Source of the DNA: Halobacillus naozhouensis
Lineage (GTDB): Bacteria > Bacillota > Bacilli > Bacillales > Halobacillaceae
Assembly (NCBI RefSeq): GCF_029714185.1
Contig: NZ_CP121671.1
Span: 434,001-498,000, forward strand
Direction: 5' to 3'
DNA length: 64,000 nt
The position numbers were made by a program, and so were the translations under genes. This document shows, piece by piece, positions 52,952-61,752 of this stretch (position 1 is the stretch's first letter; the number at the start of each line of letters is the position of its first letter). The notes beneath the pieces are model-generated. The model saw nothing but the letters and a program-made list of their open reading frames with translations, made no database searches and was not told the DNA's origin.

Positions 52952-55603
52952 ATGATCGAAGTTAAAAACCTTACATGTGAATATTTTAAAGAACCGCTTG
53001 GATTAGATACACAGAATCCTCGCATTAGTTGGCAGATCGAGTCTGACAAACAGGAAGTAAAGCAATCGGCTTACCAATTACAGGTATCCAAGAAGCAAAG
53101 TTTTGAAAACCCCATTTATGATCAAAGATTTGAGAGTCATGAATCCATTCTAAATGAAATCAAGGACTTGAAGCTCGACCCGTTTACTCGTTACTACTTT
53201 CGAGTGAAGATCTGGTGTCAGGGTGAGGTCCCTACCGACTGGTCACCGGCAAGTTTTTGGGAAACAGGTTTCATGAATGAAGAGTGGGAAGGCGAGTGGA
53301 TTACAGCCCCTGAGAAAATGGAAAAATCAGAAGCATCGCCTTATCTCTATCATTCTTTCAATAGTAGGAAGGAAATTTCTCAAGCAAGGGTATATGCAAC
53401 AAGTCTAGGTGTTTATGAGCTTAGTATTAATGGCAGCCGAGTCGGAGATCAATATTTCTCACCGGGATGGACGAGTTATCATAATCGTATTCAATATCAA
53501 GCCTATGATGTGACGGAGTACTTAACAGCCGATCATAATGAAATTGGCGTATCGCTAGGAAACGGCTGGTATAAAGGTCCATTTGGATTTGAAGGAAAAA
53601 AAGAAATCTATGGAGATACGAAAGCAGCATTGGTCGAACTGCATATTACCTATGGGGATGGAACGAAAGTCAAGATCGTTACAAACAAAGACTGGCAGGC
53701 AGTTGCGACACCAATCCTTATGTCTGAAATCTATCATGGGGAAACCTATGATGCTCGCTTAGAAGACCAACGAAACCATAACGTTGAGACCGTGGAAGTC
53801 GTGAATTATCCCAAGCATCACATCATTCATCAGCAGAACGAACCTGTAAGAAAAATCGATGAGCTGATACCTCTGGAGATTTTCACCACACGTGAAGGAG
53901 ATACCGTCCTTGATATGGGGCAGAATATGGTCGGATGGATCAAATTTAATGTAAGAGCAGAAAAGGGTCATCAAATAGCTTTGAAACATGCTGAGATTCT
54001 AGATGAAGAGGGAAATATCTACTTTGGCAATCTACGAAAAGCCGAACAGAAAATAACGTACACATGTAAAGGCGGGGGGCAGGAAGTCTTTGAACCGCAT
54101 TTCACCTTCCAAGGTTTTCGTTATGTCAAATTGATTAATTTCCCAGAGGACGTTGATCTCAGTGATTTCACAGGAGAGGTTTTACATTCGGATATGGAAC
54201 GTACGGGAGACTTTGAAACATCCAATCCACTAGTTAACCAGCTCCACCATAACATTGTCTGGGGTCAAAAAGGCAACTTCCTGGATGTCCCAACCGATTG
54301 CCCTCAACGCGATGAACGATTGGGATGGACGGGGGACGCACAAATGTTTTTCAAAACAGCATCCTACTTGAGAAATGTGGGGCCTTTTTTCAATAAATGG
54401 TTAAAAGATTTAATAGCTGATCAACTCTCAAATGGTGGCGTTCCTTATGTTATTCCAGACATTATCAGTAAAACAGATGGGAATCTTGGAGGTGTGACGC
54501 ATTCCGTAGCTGCTTGGGGAGATGCTGCTGTAATCATCCCTTGGACGCTTTATGTTAGTTACGGGGATAAAAGGATTCTTGAAGAGCAATATAGCAGTAT
54601 GAAGGCATGGGTAGAGTATATGAGGTCGCAAGGAGAGGACGAAAACCTGTGGGATACGGGCTTTCAACTCGGAGACTGGCTGGGCCTTGACTCCGAACCT
54701 GATACTTATACAGGCGTAACAGATAAAACTTTGATTGCCACCGCTTTTTTTGCCTATTCAACCCAGATACTGATCCGTACCGCTAAGGTGCTGGAACTTA
54801 ATGATGATCTAGAAGCATACGAGCACTTGTATAAAAAAATTAAAGACTCTTATCAAGACTGTTTCTTGAAGGATAATGGCTCTTTACAAGTCCAAACACA
54901 AACGGCCCATGTCTTAACTTTGATGTTTAATTTAGTGGATAAGAGATCAAAGGAAAAGATAGCGGCTGATTTAGTAACATTAATTGAACAAGAAGGTGTT
55001 CATTTGACGACGGGTTTTGTGGGAACCCCTTATTTAAATTTAGTTTTGAGTGAGAACGGATACCACTATATCGCCTCCCGTCTGTTTTTACAAAAAGACT
55101 ATCCTTCATGGCTGTATCAGGTTACTAAAGGGGCTACGACGGTATGGGAGCACTGGGATAGTATCAAGCCAGATGGTAGCTTCTGGAGCGATGATATGAA
55201 TTCCTTCAACCACTATGCCTATGGTTCGATCGGTGAATGGATGTACAAAGTTCTGGCTGGGATAGATACTGATCAAACGCAGCCTGGTTACAAACATATT
55301 CATCTTGCTCCAAAACCAGGTGCGGAATTGACATGGTTAAGATCCACCTATCATTCCATGTATGGGGAGATTGGATCGAGCTGGACATTCGAAGGTGAAG
55401 TATTCACCTATAATGTTTCTATTCCGGCAAATACTACTGCTACTGTTACCTTGCCTGGTGCAGCTTCACCGGTCAAAAATCAAAAGCTTTTTTTGGAGGC
55501 CATCGGTGAATATCAGTTTTCTGGAGAAAATGTTATTGTTCACATCGGTTCAGGTAACTATAAATTTCAATATGAGTATAACGTTTTAGAAGGCTCTCTT
55601 TGA
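52952..55603 (+). CDS. Alpha-L-rhamnosidase, GH78
   Basis: The 883-residue glycosidase removes terminal alpha-L-rhamnose. Beta-sandwich domains come first (Ig-like EYFKEPLGLDTQNPRISWQIE and ARVYATSLGVYELSINGSRVG), followed by the (alpha/alpha)6 catalytic barrel with VPTDCPQRDERLGWTGDAQ near residues 446-465, WGDAAVIIPWTLY and the DLGDWL-like QLGDWLGLD stretch. A C-terminal beta domain ends the protein. There is no signal peptide, so it acts inside the cell after import. RBS AAAGGAGAG. It ends the regulator-importer-enzyme locus. Exact catalytic residues were not assigned. Confidence 0.95.
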   Translation: MIEVKNLTCEYFKEPLGLDTQNPRISWQIESDKQEVKQSAYQLQVSKKQSFENPIYDQRFESHESILNEIKDLKLDPFTRYYFRVKIWCQGEVPTDWSPASFWETGFMNEEWEGEWITAPEKMEKSEASPYLYHSFNSRKEISQARVYATSLGVYELSINGSRVGDQYFSPGWTSYHNRIQYQAYDVTEYLTADHNEIGVSLGNGWYKGPFGFEGKKEIYGDTKAALVELHITYGDGTKVKIVTNKDWQAVATPILMSEIYHGETYDARLEDQRNHNVETVEVVNYPKHHIIHQQNEPVRKIDELIPLEIFTTREGDTVLDMGQNMVGWIKFNVRAEKGHQIALKHAEILDEEGNIYFGNLRKAEQKITYTCKGGGQEVFEPHFTFQGFRYVKLINFPEDVDLSDFTGEVLHSDMERTGDFETSNPLVNQLHHNIVWGQKGNFLDVPTDCPQRDERLGWTGDAQMFFKTASYLRNVGPFFNKWLKDLIADQLSNGGVPYVIPDIISKTDGNLGGVTHSVAAWGDAAVIIPWTLYVSYGDKRILEEQYSSMKAWVEYMRSQGEDENLWDTGFQLGDWLGLDSEPDTYTGVTDKTLIATAFFAYSTQILIRTAKVLELNDDLEAYEHLYKKIKDSYQDCFLKDNGSLQVQTQTAHVLTLMFNLVDKRSKEKIAADLVTLIEQEGVHLTTGFVGTPYLNLVLSENGYHYIASRLFLQKDYPSWLYQVTKGATTVWEHWDSIKPDGSFWSDDMNSFNHYAYGSIGEWMYKVLAGIDTDQTQPGYKHIHLAPKPGAELTWLRSTYHSMYGEIGSSWTFEGEVFTYNVSIPANTTATVTLPGAASPVKNQKLFLEAIGEYQFSGENVIVHIGSGNYKFQYEYNVLEGSL

Positions 55604-55636
55604 TTCAGTATAAATAGAAGGAAAAGAAATCATATA

Positions 55637-55656
55637 CCATGGGCGGCATGGTGTAA
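55637..55656 (+). repeat. 20-bp direct repeat flanking the rhamnoside locus, copy B
   Basis: CCATGGGCGGCATGGTGTAA differs from copy A (46044) at one base and lies 33 bases after the GH78 stop. Confidence 0.7.
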
Positions 55657-55723
55657 GAAAAACATGAATTGACAAAAGACTATGTCTAGATAGTTCACAT
55701 AATTTTAAGAAAAATAAGCTTAT

Positions 55724-55843
55724 CTTCTTATCTAGAGAGGTGGAGGGACTGTCCCTTTGAAACCTCGGCAGCGGGACTAATGTAGTTCATTAGAAACTGT
55801 GCCAACTCCAACAGGTGCGTATGCACTTGAAAGATGAGGAGAG
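55724..55843 (+). promoter_or_regulatory. SAM-I riboswitch (S-box)
   Basis: The sequence fits the S-box aptamer: CTTCTTATCTAGAGAGGTGG, GGGACTGTCCCTTTGAAACC, CGGCAGC, an ACTGTGCCAACTCCA segment, CAGGTGC and the closing AAGATGAGGAGAG that pairs with CTTATC..AGAG. It is followed by a terminator at 55866. No methionine, cysteine or SAM gene follows, so it is an orphan or acts as a small RNA. Confidence 0.9.
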
Positions 55844-55865
55844 TCGGTTTTCTATTTAAATTTGA

Positions 55866-55906
55866 AAGCCCCCCTTCTAATTTTTCGAGAAGGGGGGCTT
55901 TTTTGT
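55866..55906 (+). terminator. Terminator of the SAM-I riboswitch
   Basis: AGCCCCCCTTCT at 55867-55878 pairs with AGAAGGGGGGCT at 55888-55899, followed by TTTTTTG. It would be the riboswitch expression platform. Confidence 0.88.
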
Positions 55907-55979
55907 GTAGACAGGGGGATAAGAAATATAAAATGTCGATACCATAACATTTTAATTACAGCTCATAGATAGAGTTCAT

Positions 55980-56018
55980 CCCCGGCAATAAACCCTAACA
56001 CGCGGGGTTTTTTTTGAT
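55980..56018 (+). terminator. Second terminator-like hairpin before the DUF2254 gene
   Basis: AAACCC at 55990-55995 with GGGTTT at 56005-56010 (or CCCCG with CGGGG) leads into a run of eight Ts. Confidence 0.6.
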
Positions 56019-56127
56019 TTTATAGCAGGAAAGACGACGTTCGATCAGCCAACAACACCCTTGTACAGATTAGAACACGACAAAGAGGGGGATAGAGGGA
56101 ATATCATGCCCTTAAAGGAGTGTCGAG

Positions 56128-57543
56128 ATGAAGAATCGGAATAAACTCCAAAATAAAAAGAAGTACAAAAACATGTCAAAAAGAGAGAAATGGCACCGGG
56201 TTTACTCAAACCTTTGGGTTACACCCATTATTTATGCAGGGTTATCACTATTGCTTTTTGTCTTAACCGTGTGGGCAGATCTGAAGATGGAGTTTGGCAA
56301 CATGATGCCTTCGATTCTAAGTGCAAATTATCAATTGACCAAAACCATATTAAGTACTCTAACAGGAGGACTTTTATCATTAAACTCCTTTACCTTTTAT
56401 GGTGTGTTAACAGCTCTAACGACCTTCGCCGGCCAATATTCTCCAAGGATACTAAAGAATTTTATGATGACGAATGTGACACAGCGAACGCTTGGGATTT
56501 TTAACGGGAGCTTCCTATATGTATTGTTTTGTCTATTATTTCTTAATGGGGAAACAGCTTCCCAATATTCCTTGATTCCAGTAACAGCTACATTTCTGAC
56601 AGCTTTATGTTTAGGAACATTTGTTTTTTTTATTAATCACATTGTCACCTGGCTTCAAGTATCAAATATGACGAGTGATATGAAAAGGGAATCCATTGGA
56701 ATTATTGAAAGTTCCTTGCTTAATGAACTCGAACCTTACAGGGTAGAGGATGAAGCGACAATAAAAGGCCAAATCCCGGAATACCAGGGACACCAAATAA
56801 GTATTGATTCTTCTGGCTATTTACAAACTATGGATTTTATTCCATTGATTGAGGAAGCTTGTAAGGATGATCTCATTATTCGGCTAGAGTACAAAGTTGG
56901 GAATTTCGTCTTTGGCTCTACACCTTTGTTAACCTATTGGAAGAAGAAAGAAAAAACAACTATTGATGAATTTAAATATAAAAATATGTTTCATATAGGA
57001 AAGGGCCAAACAGAAATTCAGGACATTGAGTTCAGTATCAATAAATTCGTGGAAATCGCTATTCGGGCTTTGGGTAATGATGACCCCAAAACAGCCACTG
57101 ATACTATTTATGAGATTGGGGATTTACTTATAAACATTTCTCAGAAGGCAAAATTCACTCCCTATTTAACCGATAAAAATTATGACCTCCGTCTTATTTT
57201 ACAGAATCTCGATTTTGAAGATTATTTATATATCGGGTTCGCCTCTATACGGCATTATGCAAGGGATAACGTAGTCATTACCGTTGAGTTACTTAAAGTC
57301 CTTGATGCGATTGCACGAGCAGTGAGTAAACGAGACGACCAATCTGTCTGGGAATTTGCCGTATATACGGCAAGTGGATTCGAATATGAATACATGCATC
57401 ACCTAGATAACAGAAAATTTTATGATGGGCTTTTTAATATCGCAAAAACAACAGGGAATGAAGAAGATTACAATAATATCATTGAAGAAATATTAAAACA
57501 CGAAGAACGCTCCCCTAGAGATAGAATATTACAAAGAAATTAA
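56128..57543 (+). CDS. DUF2254 membrane protein
   Basis: The 471-residue protein matches the DUF2254 family of predicted membrane proteins. Four hydrophobic segments lie in the first 180 residues (about 35-55, 70-95, 120-140, 145-175), with the family-like ILSTLTGGLLSLNSFTFYGVLTALTTFAGQYSPRIL. A large cytoplasmic domain follows, with SINKFVEIAIRALGNDDPKTA. Function unknown. The ATG follows AAAGGAGTG. It lies after the SAM-riboswitch terminators, but a third hairpin between makes SAM control doubtful. Confidence 0.85.
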   Translation: MKNRNKLQNKKKYKNMSKREKWHRVYSNLWVTPIIYAGLSLLLFVLTVWADLKMEFGNMMPSILSANYQLTKTILSTLTGGLLSLNSFTFYGVLTALTTFAGQYSPRILKNFMMTNVTQRTLGIFNGSFLYVLFCLLFLNGETASQYSLIPVTATFLTALCLGTFVFFINHIVTWLQVSNMTSDMKRESIGIIESSLLNELEPYRVEDEATIKGQIPEYQGHQISIDSSGYLQTMDFIPLIEEACKDDLIIRLEYKVGNFVFGSTPLLTYWKKKEKTTIDEFKYKNMFHIGKGQTEIQDIEFSINKFVEIAIRALGNDDPKTATDTIYEIGDLLINISQKAKFTPYLTDKNYDLRLILQNLDFEDYLYIGFASIRHYARDNVVITVELLKVLDAIARAVSKRDDQSVWEFAVYTASGFEYEYMHHLDNRKFYDGLFNIAKTTGNEEDYNNIIEEILKHEERSPRDRILQRN

Positions 57544-57628
57544 AAATATCCATTTATGGTTAATATATGTTTTAACCCTATAGCTAAGGAGGAATGGTAT
57601 ATATACAACACAAAAGGAGGAATTGAAA

Positions 57629-57841
57629 ATGGCTAAACAAAACAATAGCAATCGCAAAATGACTGTAGAGGAAGCAGGTCAAAAGGGCGGAAACAAGACC
57701 TCCAAGGAACACGATAAGGAATTTTATCAAGATATAGGTCAAAAAGGCGGAGAAACTACCTCCCAAGAGCATAATAAAGAATTCTACGAGGAAATCGGGT
57801 CAAAAGGCGGTAAGCAAAATAATAATAGAAAAAGCTCATAA
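57629..57841 (+). CDS. KGG-repeat stress protein (GsiB/Em-like)
   Basis: The 70-residue hydrophilic protein has three KGG motifs in a repeated unit: GQKGGNKTSKEHDKEFYQDI, GQKGGETTSQEHNKEFYEEI and GSKGGKQ. Such KGG proteins (GsiB, plant Em) are induced by stress or sporulation and probably protect in dehydration. The ATG follows AAAGGAGG. A hairpin at 57853-57886 closes the unit. Regulation by SigB was looked for but no clear match was found. Confidence 0.85.
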   Translation: MAKQNNSNRKMTVEEAGQKGGNKTSKEHDKEFYQDIGQKGGETTSQEHNKEFYEEIGSKGGKQNNNRKSS

Positions 57842-57852
57842 ATCTATTAGAG

Positions 57853-57886
57853 AGAAGGCCTGTTCCAAAGAGTGGACAGGCCTTCT
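57853..57886 (+). terminator. Hairpin after the KGG gene
   Basis: AGAAGGCCTGT pairs perfectly with ACAGGCCTTCT; the following T-run is weak. Confidence 0.65.
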
Positions 57887-58032
57887 ATAGTATTTGAACA
57901 TGCTTAAATAATAACGATTGGCAGTAATCATAAAAAGATATTTAAAAGAACAGATGCTGAACTCAGCGACTCTAAACAACTCTGGAATAAATAAGTATAT
58001 TTATTCCATTAGGAAGATGGGGGAAATTGAAA

Positions 58033-59220
58033 ATGTCCATTACACCATTCCTGATTTTATTGTTTATCGGCTATATCATCTTCACCATTGATAAAAAGAA
58101 AGAAAATTTCCCTGTACCACTCATACTAGTCCTCGTCGGTATTGGGCTCTCTTTTATCCCTTATTTTTCTTCTATTGAAGTTACGAAAGACATGATTTAT
58201 CACATCTTTTTACCAGGATTGTTGTTTACTTCAGCTTACCGGTTTTCTCCCGATGCCCTTAAAAGGAATGCTGGGATTATAACCTTCTTGGCTACGATAG
58301 GAATTATGCTCACTGTCCTCTTATTAGGTTGGACAATTTATGTGATCAGTGGTCTATTCGCGCTATCATTTGTTGGATCTTTATTGGTTGCTTCTATGCT
58401 GACACCCACAGATCCTGTCTCCGTCGTTTCCATTCTTAAGAAGTCTTCCGGAGATAAGATGATGGCTGACGTGGTCGAAGGCGAGTCGCTCATTAACGAT
58501 GGCACAAGTATCGTCATTTTCACAGTAATCTTAGGTATATATCTTCATGATAAGACTTTTTCTATCGGTGCTTTCTTAGGTGAATTTTTATTTGTATCTA
58601 TTGGAGGAACGCTTGTCGGCTTAGGATTTGGGTGGCTGTTTAGTAAGGCTATACACATTACTCATCATAAAGAATACCAGGTAATGCTGAGTATTATCCT
58701 TGCTTATGGAATTTTTAATTTGGCAGAGCATTTAGGCGTATCAGGGGTATTAGCCACCGTCTTTGCTGGTATCATGCTTTCCATTGAATTTAATCGCTCC
58801 CATCAGGAAGACCATTTCCGTGAATCATTAGACAGTTTCTGGGGAGTGGTAGAACTCTCGATCTTATCTTTATTATTCTTACTCATAGGTGTTGAATCTA
58901 CTAACTATCTTTTATTTGATGCTTGGGGGCTTGCCTTTCTTATATTTGTTGCATCTTTATTGGTAAGATTTCTTATTATTGCTGGTACGACTCAGTCCTT
59001 CCCGGTTTGGAGAGACAAAATCAATTGGAAAGAATCCCTCCTTCTCAGCTGGTCAGGATTGAAAGGCTCTATGTCTGTCTTTTTGATCTTAAGTCTACAG
59101 GCTAAAGAAGCTCAAGGCACAGAATTCATCCTCTCTCTGACATTTGCTGCTGTCTTACTGTCTTTAGTGATCCAAAGCATTGGAATACATCCTTTGTCAA
59201 AAAAGATACTTACTGATTAA
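58033..59220 (+). CDS. CPA1-type Na+(K+)/H+ antiporter
   Basis: The 395-residue cation/proton antiporter has about 12 hydrophobic segments and the NhaP/NHE signature MLTPTDPVSV with a later GESLINDGTSIV (residues around 155-166), in which the Asp residues move the cation. There is no cytoplasmic regulatory tail (short form). Such pumps keep pH and Na+ balance in alkaline or saline habitats, fitting the inferred halotolerance. ATG at 58033, RBS GGGGGAAA. The gene stands alone. Confidence 0.9.
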   Translation: MSITPFLILLFIGYIIFTIDKKKENFPVPLILVLVGIGLSFIPYFSSIEVTKDMIYHIFLPGLLFTSAYRFSPDALKRNAGIITFLATIGIMLTVLLLGWTIYVISGLFALSFVGSLLVASMLTPTDPVSVVSILKKSSGDKMMADVVEGESLINDGTSIVIFTVILGIYLHDKTFSIGAFLGEFLFVSIGGTLVGLGFGWLFSKAIHITHHKEYQVMLSIILAYGIFNLAEHLGVSGVLATVFAGIMLSIEFNRSHQEDHFRESLDSFWGVVELSILSLLFLLIGVESTNYLLFDAWGLAFLIFVASLLVRFLIIAGTTQSFPVWRDKINWKESLLLSWSGLKGSMSVFLILSLQAKEAQGTEFILSLTFAAVLLSLVIQSIGIHPLSKKILTD

Positions 59221-59699
59221 TATTCCCTCAAGTGCTGAAGGGTGTACGTTTCGACTTAGTATTATATTAAGGGGTAGGGTGTGGGGAGGGAGCGGAGGAA
59301 GAAGAAGACGTTCACAATGGATATTAATCTGAATTTCAGAAAATGTTCTACCCAGATGACGAAAAATGGAGTGAATCTGTTATGACAGGGGGCACGGCTA
59401 GGTATTGAATCCGTGTTGAGTAAGGAAGGTATCTTGAACTAATTCATAAATCGAGAAAAGAAGCCAATGATGAAGAAGGACGTTTAAGTCCATGTCTCCC
59501 GGGAACGCATTATATAAGCCTTTCTTTTTATTTCCTCTATTTCTAATTTATAGGTAGTAATTAATGGAAGATGAGAAACGAAAGGAAACAATCTGGGCGT
59601 TACCCACATAAAACTTAAGTAAGACCTGATGGTGGGGATTGAAGAAGGCTTATAGAGTCTATACAAGATCTTTTACAACAAAAAAGGAGGAGAGACATC
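59221..59699 (+). other. Non-coding stretch, possible decayed gene
   Basis: A protein-like frame can be read from about 59300 to 59408 (EFQKMFYPDDEKWSES, then VMTGGTARY) with an internal stop. I do not recognise the family. Nothing else was seen besides the RBS region of the next gene. Confidence 0.35.
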
Positions 59700-60083
59700 A
59701 TGGAACATGTAAAGGCACTTGCAATCAAAGGGATCATGACCCTAATAGTCCTGTATGTAATCCTTAGTTTGGGGTTTGGAATTTCTTTTATTAACACGCT
59801 CATTTTAACTGTCGTTTTAGGTGCAGTCTCCTATCTTCTAGGGGATCTCTATATTTTACCTAAAACCAATAACATGATAGCTACTATGGCAGATTTGGGA
59901 GTCACGTTCATAATTGTTTGGATACTTGGGACGGTCTTAACAGGTATGGGACTAGGAACGATGATTTGGGAAGCTGCTATTTCAGCTGTTGCAATTGCAA
60001 TAGGTGAATACTTCTTCCATTCTTATATTTCAAAGAAACCTCTTGGCGCCAACAAGAGATTAAGAGCTTCATATAGTCATTAA
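59700..60083 (+). CDS. DUF2512 (YndM-like) membrane protein
   Basis: The 127-residue protein has four hydrophobic segments (about 8-28, 32-50, 60-82, 87-108) and the family-like LLGDLYILPKTNNMIATMADLG. DUF2512 proteins, including B. subtilis YndM, are small Bacillaceae membrane proteins of unknown role. RBS AAGGAGGAG. A terminator follows at 60091. Confidence 0.82.
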   Translation: MEHVKALAIKGIMTLIVLYVILSLGFGISFINTLILTVVLGAVSYLLGDLYILPKTNNMIATMADLGVTFIIVWILGTVLTGMGLGTMIWEAAISAVAIAIGEYFFHSYISKKPLGANKRLRASYSH

Positions 60084-60090
60084 AACCACC

Positions 60091-60126
60091 AAGTAGCAGC
60101 TCTTAATAGGGCTGCTATTTTTATTT
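60091..60126 (+). terminator. Terminator after the DUF2512 gene
   Basis: AGTAGCAGC and GCTGCTATT flank a 10-base loop, then TTTTTATTT. Confidence 0.75.
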
Positions 60127-60247
60127 CACCCTTTTTGATGAAGTTCAAAGGAGCTAGAAAAGAGCTTCAACTGCTGATTGTGATAACGACTGCTATGAGT
60201 GAAACAACCTCTAACGATATAGGTTCCATTGACTTAAAATTTAAAAA

Positions 60248-60288
60248 AAGTACCTGGGGGAAGAACTCCTTTCTTCTCCCAGGTACTT
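60248..60288 (-). terminator. Terminator of yjzC
   Basis: AAGTACCTGGG pairs with CCCAGGTACTT, with more pairing inside. On the minus strand seven Ts follow. Confidence 0.85.
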
Positions 60289-60308
60289 ATCTATCTTTTT
60301 CAATATAG

Positions 60309-60497
60309 TTATGAGACTTTTACCCAGTTTGCTGCATCGTTACTTGATGGAGAAGGGGGGAACTGCTCTCCTTCCTCTACCTTGACTTCCGTGTCATCTT
60401 GATTAGAAGAACCACCGTTGACTAAACTCTGTACTTTGTACTTACCGCTTTCTGGTGCTTTTTCACCTGTTTTATACGTCTGATTGTTATTAGCCAT
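60309..60497 (-). CDS. YjzC family protein
   Basis: The 62-residue hydrophilic protein has the YjzC signature YKTGEKAPESGKYKVQSLVN and GEQFPPSPSSNDAANWVKV. YjzC proteins are small, spore-related or stress-related in Bacillus, with no known activity. The ATG follows GGAGGTGGAG. A GTTTAG-N13-GGGAAC sequence about 80 bases upstream on the minus strand resembles a SigB promoter weakly. Confidence 0.88.
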   Translation of the reverse strand: MANNNQTYKTGEKAPESGKYKVQSLVNGGSSNQDDTEVKVEEGEQFPPSPSSNDAANWVKVS

Positions 60498-60670
60498 CTT
60501 ACTCCACCTCCGATATAAATTTTAGAAAAGACATTAAGCTGTTTTCTTTTCTACTAAACTTGTTCCCTCCACTTAAGGGACTAAACGTCTTTAATGGTGA
60601 AAGTTACTATTTGTAAACAAAATGTAACTATAATACTCATTACTATACCTTTTTTGGTTATCCTGATAAA

Positions 60671-60705
60671 AAAAGAGACTGACTTAGTTAGGAATCAGTC
60701 TCTTT
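60671..60705 (-). terminator. Terminator of the manganese catalase gene
   Basis: AAAGAGACTGA and TCAGTCTCTTT form an 11-bp stem; on the minus strand a run of seven Ts follows. Confidence 0.85.
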
Positions 60706-60716
60706 GCTCTATTATA

Positions 60717-61538
60717 TTAATCTAGGGGAGGCGTTCCATGGACGTAGGATGGGGCTGGCTTTAACTCCTGTTTACCTCCGTGAGCTTTCGGCTTTTTCAC
60801 GTAGTCAAATTCCCCATTTCCATCCGGAGCCTTCCCAGAAGCCCAGCTTCCTTTTTTGCTTTCCTCTCCTTCAGAAAAGTTCATAAGACTATAAGAAAAG
60901 TCAGTTGCTTCCCAATCAGATGGGACTGTAGACGGTACTGTGGTTCCCCGTTTTTCTTCTAATTCCTTAATAGCAGCAATCCATTGGTTTTGGTGCATCG
61001 TATCACGAGCTAGAAGGAAGGAAAGCATATCCTTCACTCCAGGGTCATCTGTAATTTCGTATAATCGAGCTACTTGCAGTCTTCCTTGCGACTCAGCATT
61101 TAAGTTCGCCCGGAAGTCCGCCAGCATATTACCACTTGCTACGATATAGCCAGCATTCCAAGGAACACCTGTACTGTTCTCAGGCATAGCACCAAGTCCT
61201 GATACAATAGCGTGATGAGGGTTCATTCCTCCCATGATCGAGCCGATTACAGGGTCTTCGGCTGCTTTTTCCTGTTCGTTAATAGGTGCATCGTCTAATA
61301 GCCTCGCGATCATCGTAGCGATCATTTCTACATGACCCATTTCTTCTGCTCCCGTATCCATAATCAAGTCTTTATACTTCTCATCCCCTCGAGCATTCCA
61401 GCCCTGGAATAAGTACTGCATAGCGACTGATATTTCACCGAATTGTCCACCTAAGATTTCTTGTAACTTTTTAGCGTATACCGGATCTGGGCGTTCTGGT
61501 TTAGCATGAAATTGTAGCTCTTTTTTGTGAGAAAACAT
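60717..61538 (-). CDS. Manganese catalase
   Basis: The 273-residue ferritin-like enzyme splits hydrogen peroxide at a di-manganese centre. Metal ligands fit EISVAMQYLFQGW (Glu), GAEEMGHVEMIATM (Glu, His), NAESQGRLQVARL (Glu) and ARDTMHQNQWIAAI (His). The C-terminal proline-rich tail ends SYVHGTPPLD. Homologues in Bacillus include the spore-coat protein CotJC and the longer YdbD/YjqC; length and tail fit the latter group. RBS GAAAGGTGGGG. Confidence 0.93.
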   Translation of the reverse strand: MFSHKKELQFHAKPERPDPVYAKKLQEILGGQFGEISVAMQYLFQGWNARGDEKYKDLIMDTGAEEMGHVEMIATMIARLLDDAPINEQEKAAEDPVIGSIMGGMNPHHAIVSGLGAMPENSTGVPWNAGYIVASGNMLADFRANLNAESQGRLQVARLYEITDDPGVKDMLSFLLARDTMHQNQWIAAIKELEEKRGTTVPSTVPSDWEATDFSYSLMNFSEGEESKKGSWASGKAPDGNGEFDYVKKPKAHGGKQELKPAPSYVHGTPPLD

Positions 61539-61752
61539 CCAACCCCACCTTTCTCATAATAAGATTGGTTGGTAAGGATAATATTACCTCTTTACAACCA
61601 TACATTCGATGTTCCCAATAACATGCGATAGGAAACATTAAAGCATCTAGGTAAGTCCAAGATTTCATTGATGTATAGAACCGTCCTTATTCCTCACTTT
61701 TTGGCATGATTCATGAATCATGGAATATATAGAATAGAAAGGGGGGTCTCAT

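Noticed and set aside
55907..56127. DUF2254 gene as direct SAM-riboswitch target
   Set aside because: Not fully excluded, but a second terminator-like hairpin and over 200 bases separate them, so it was not annotated as the target.
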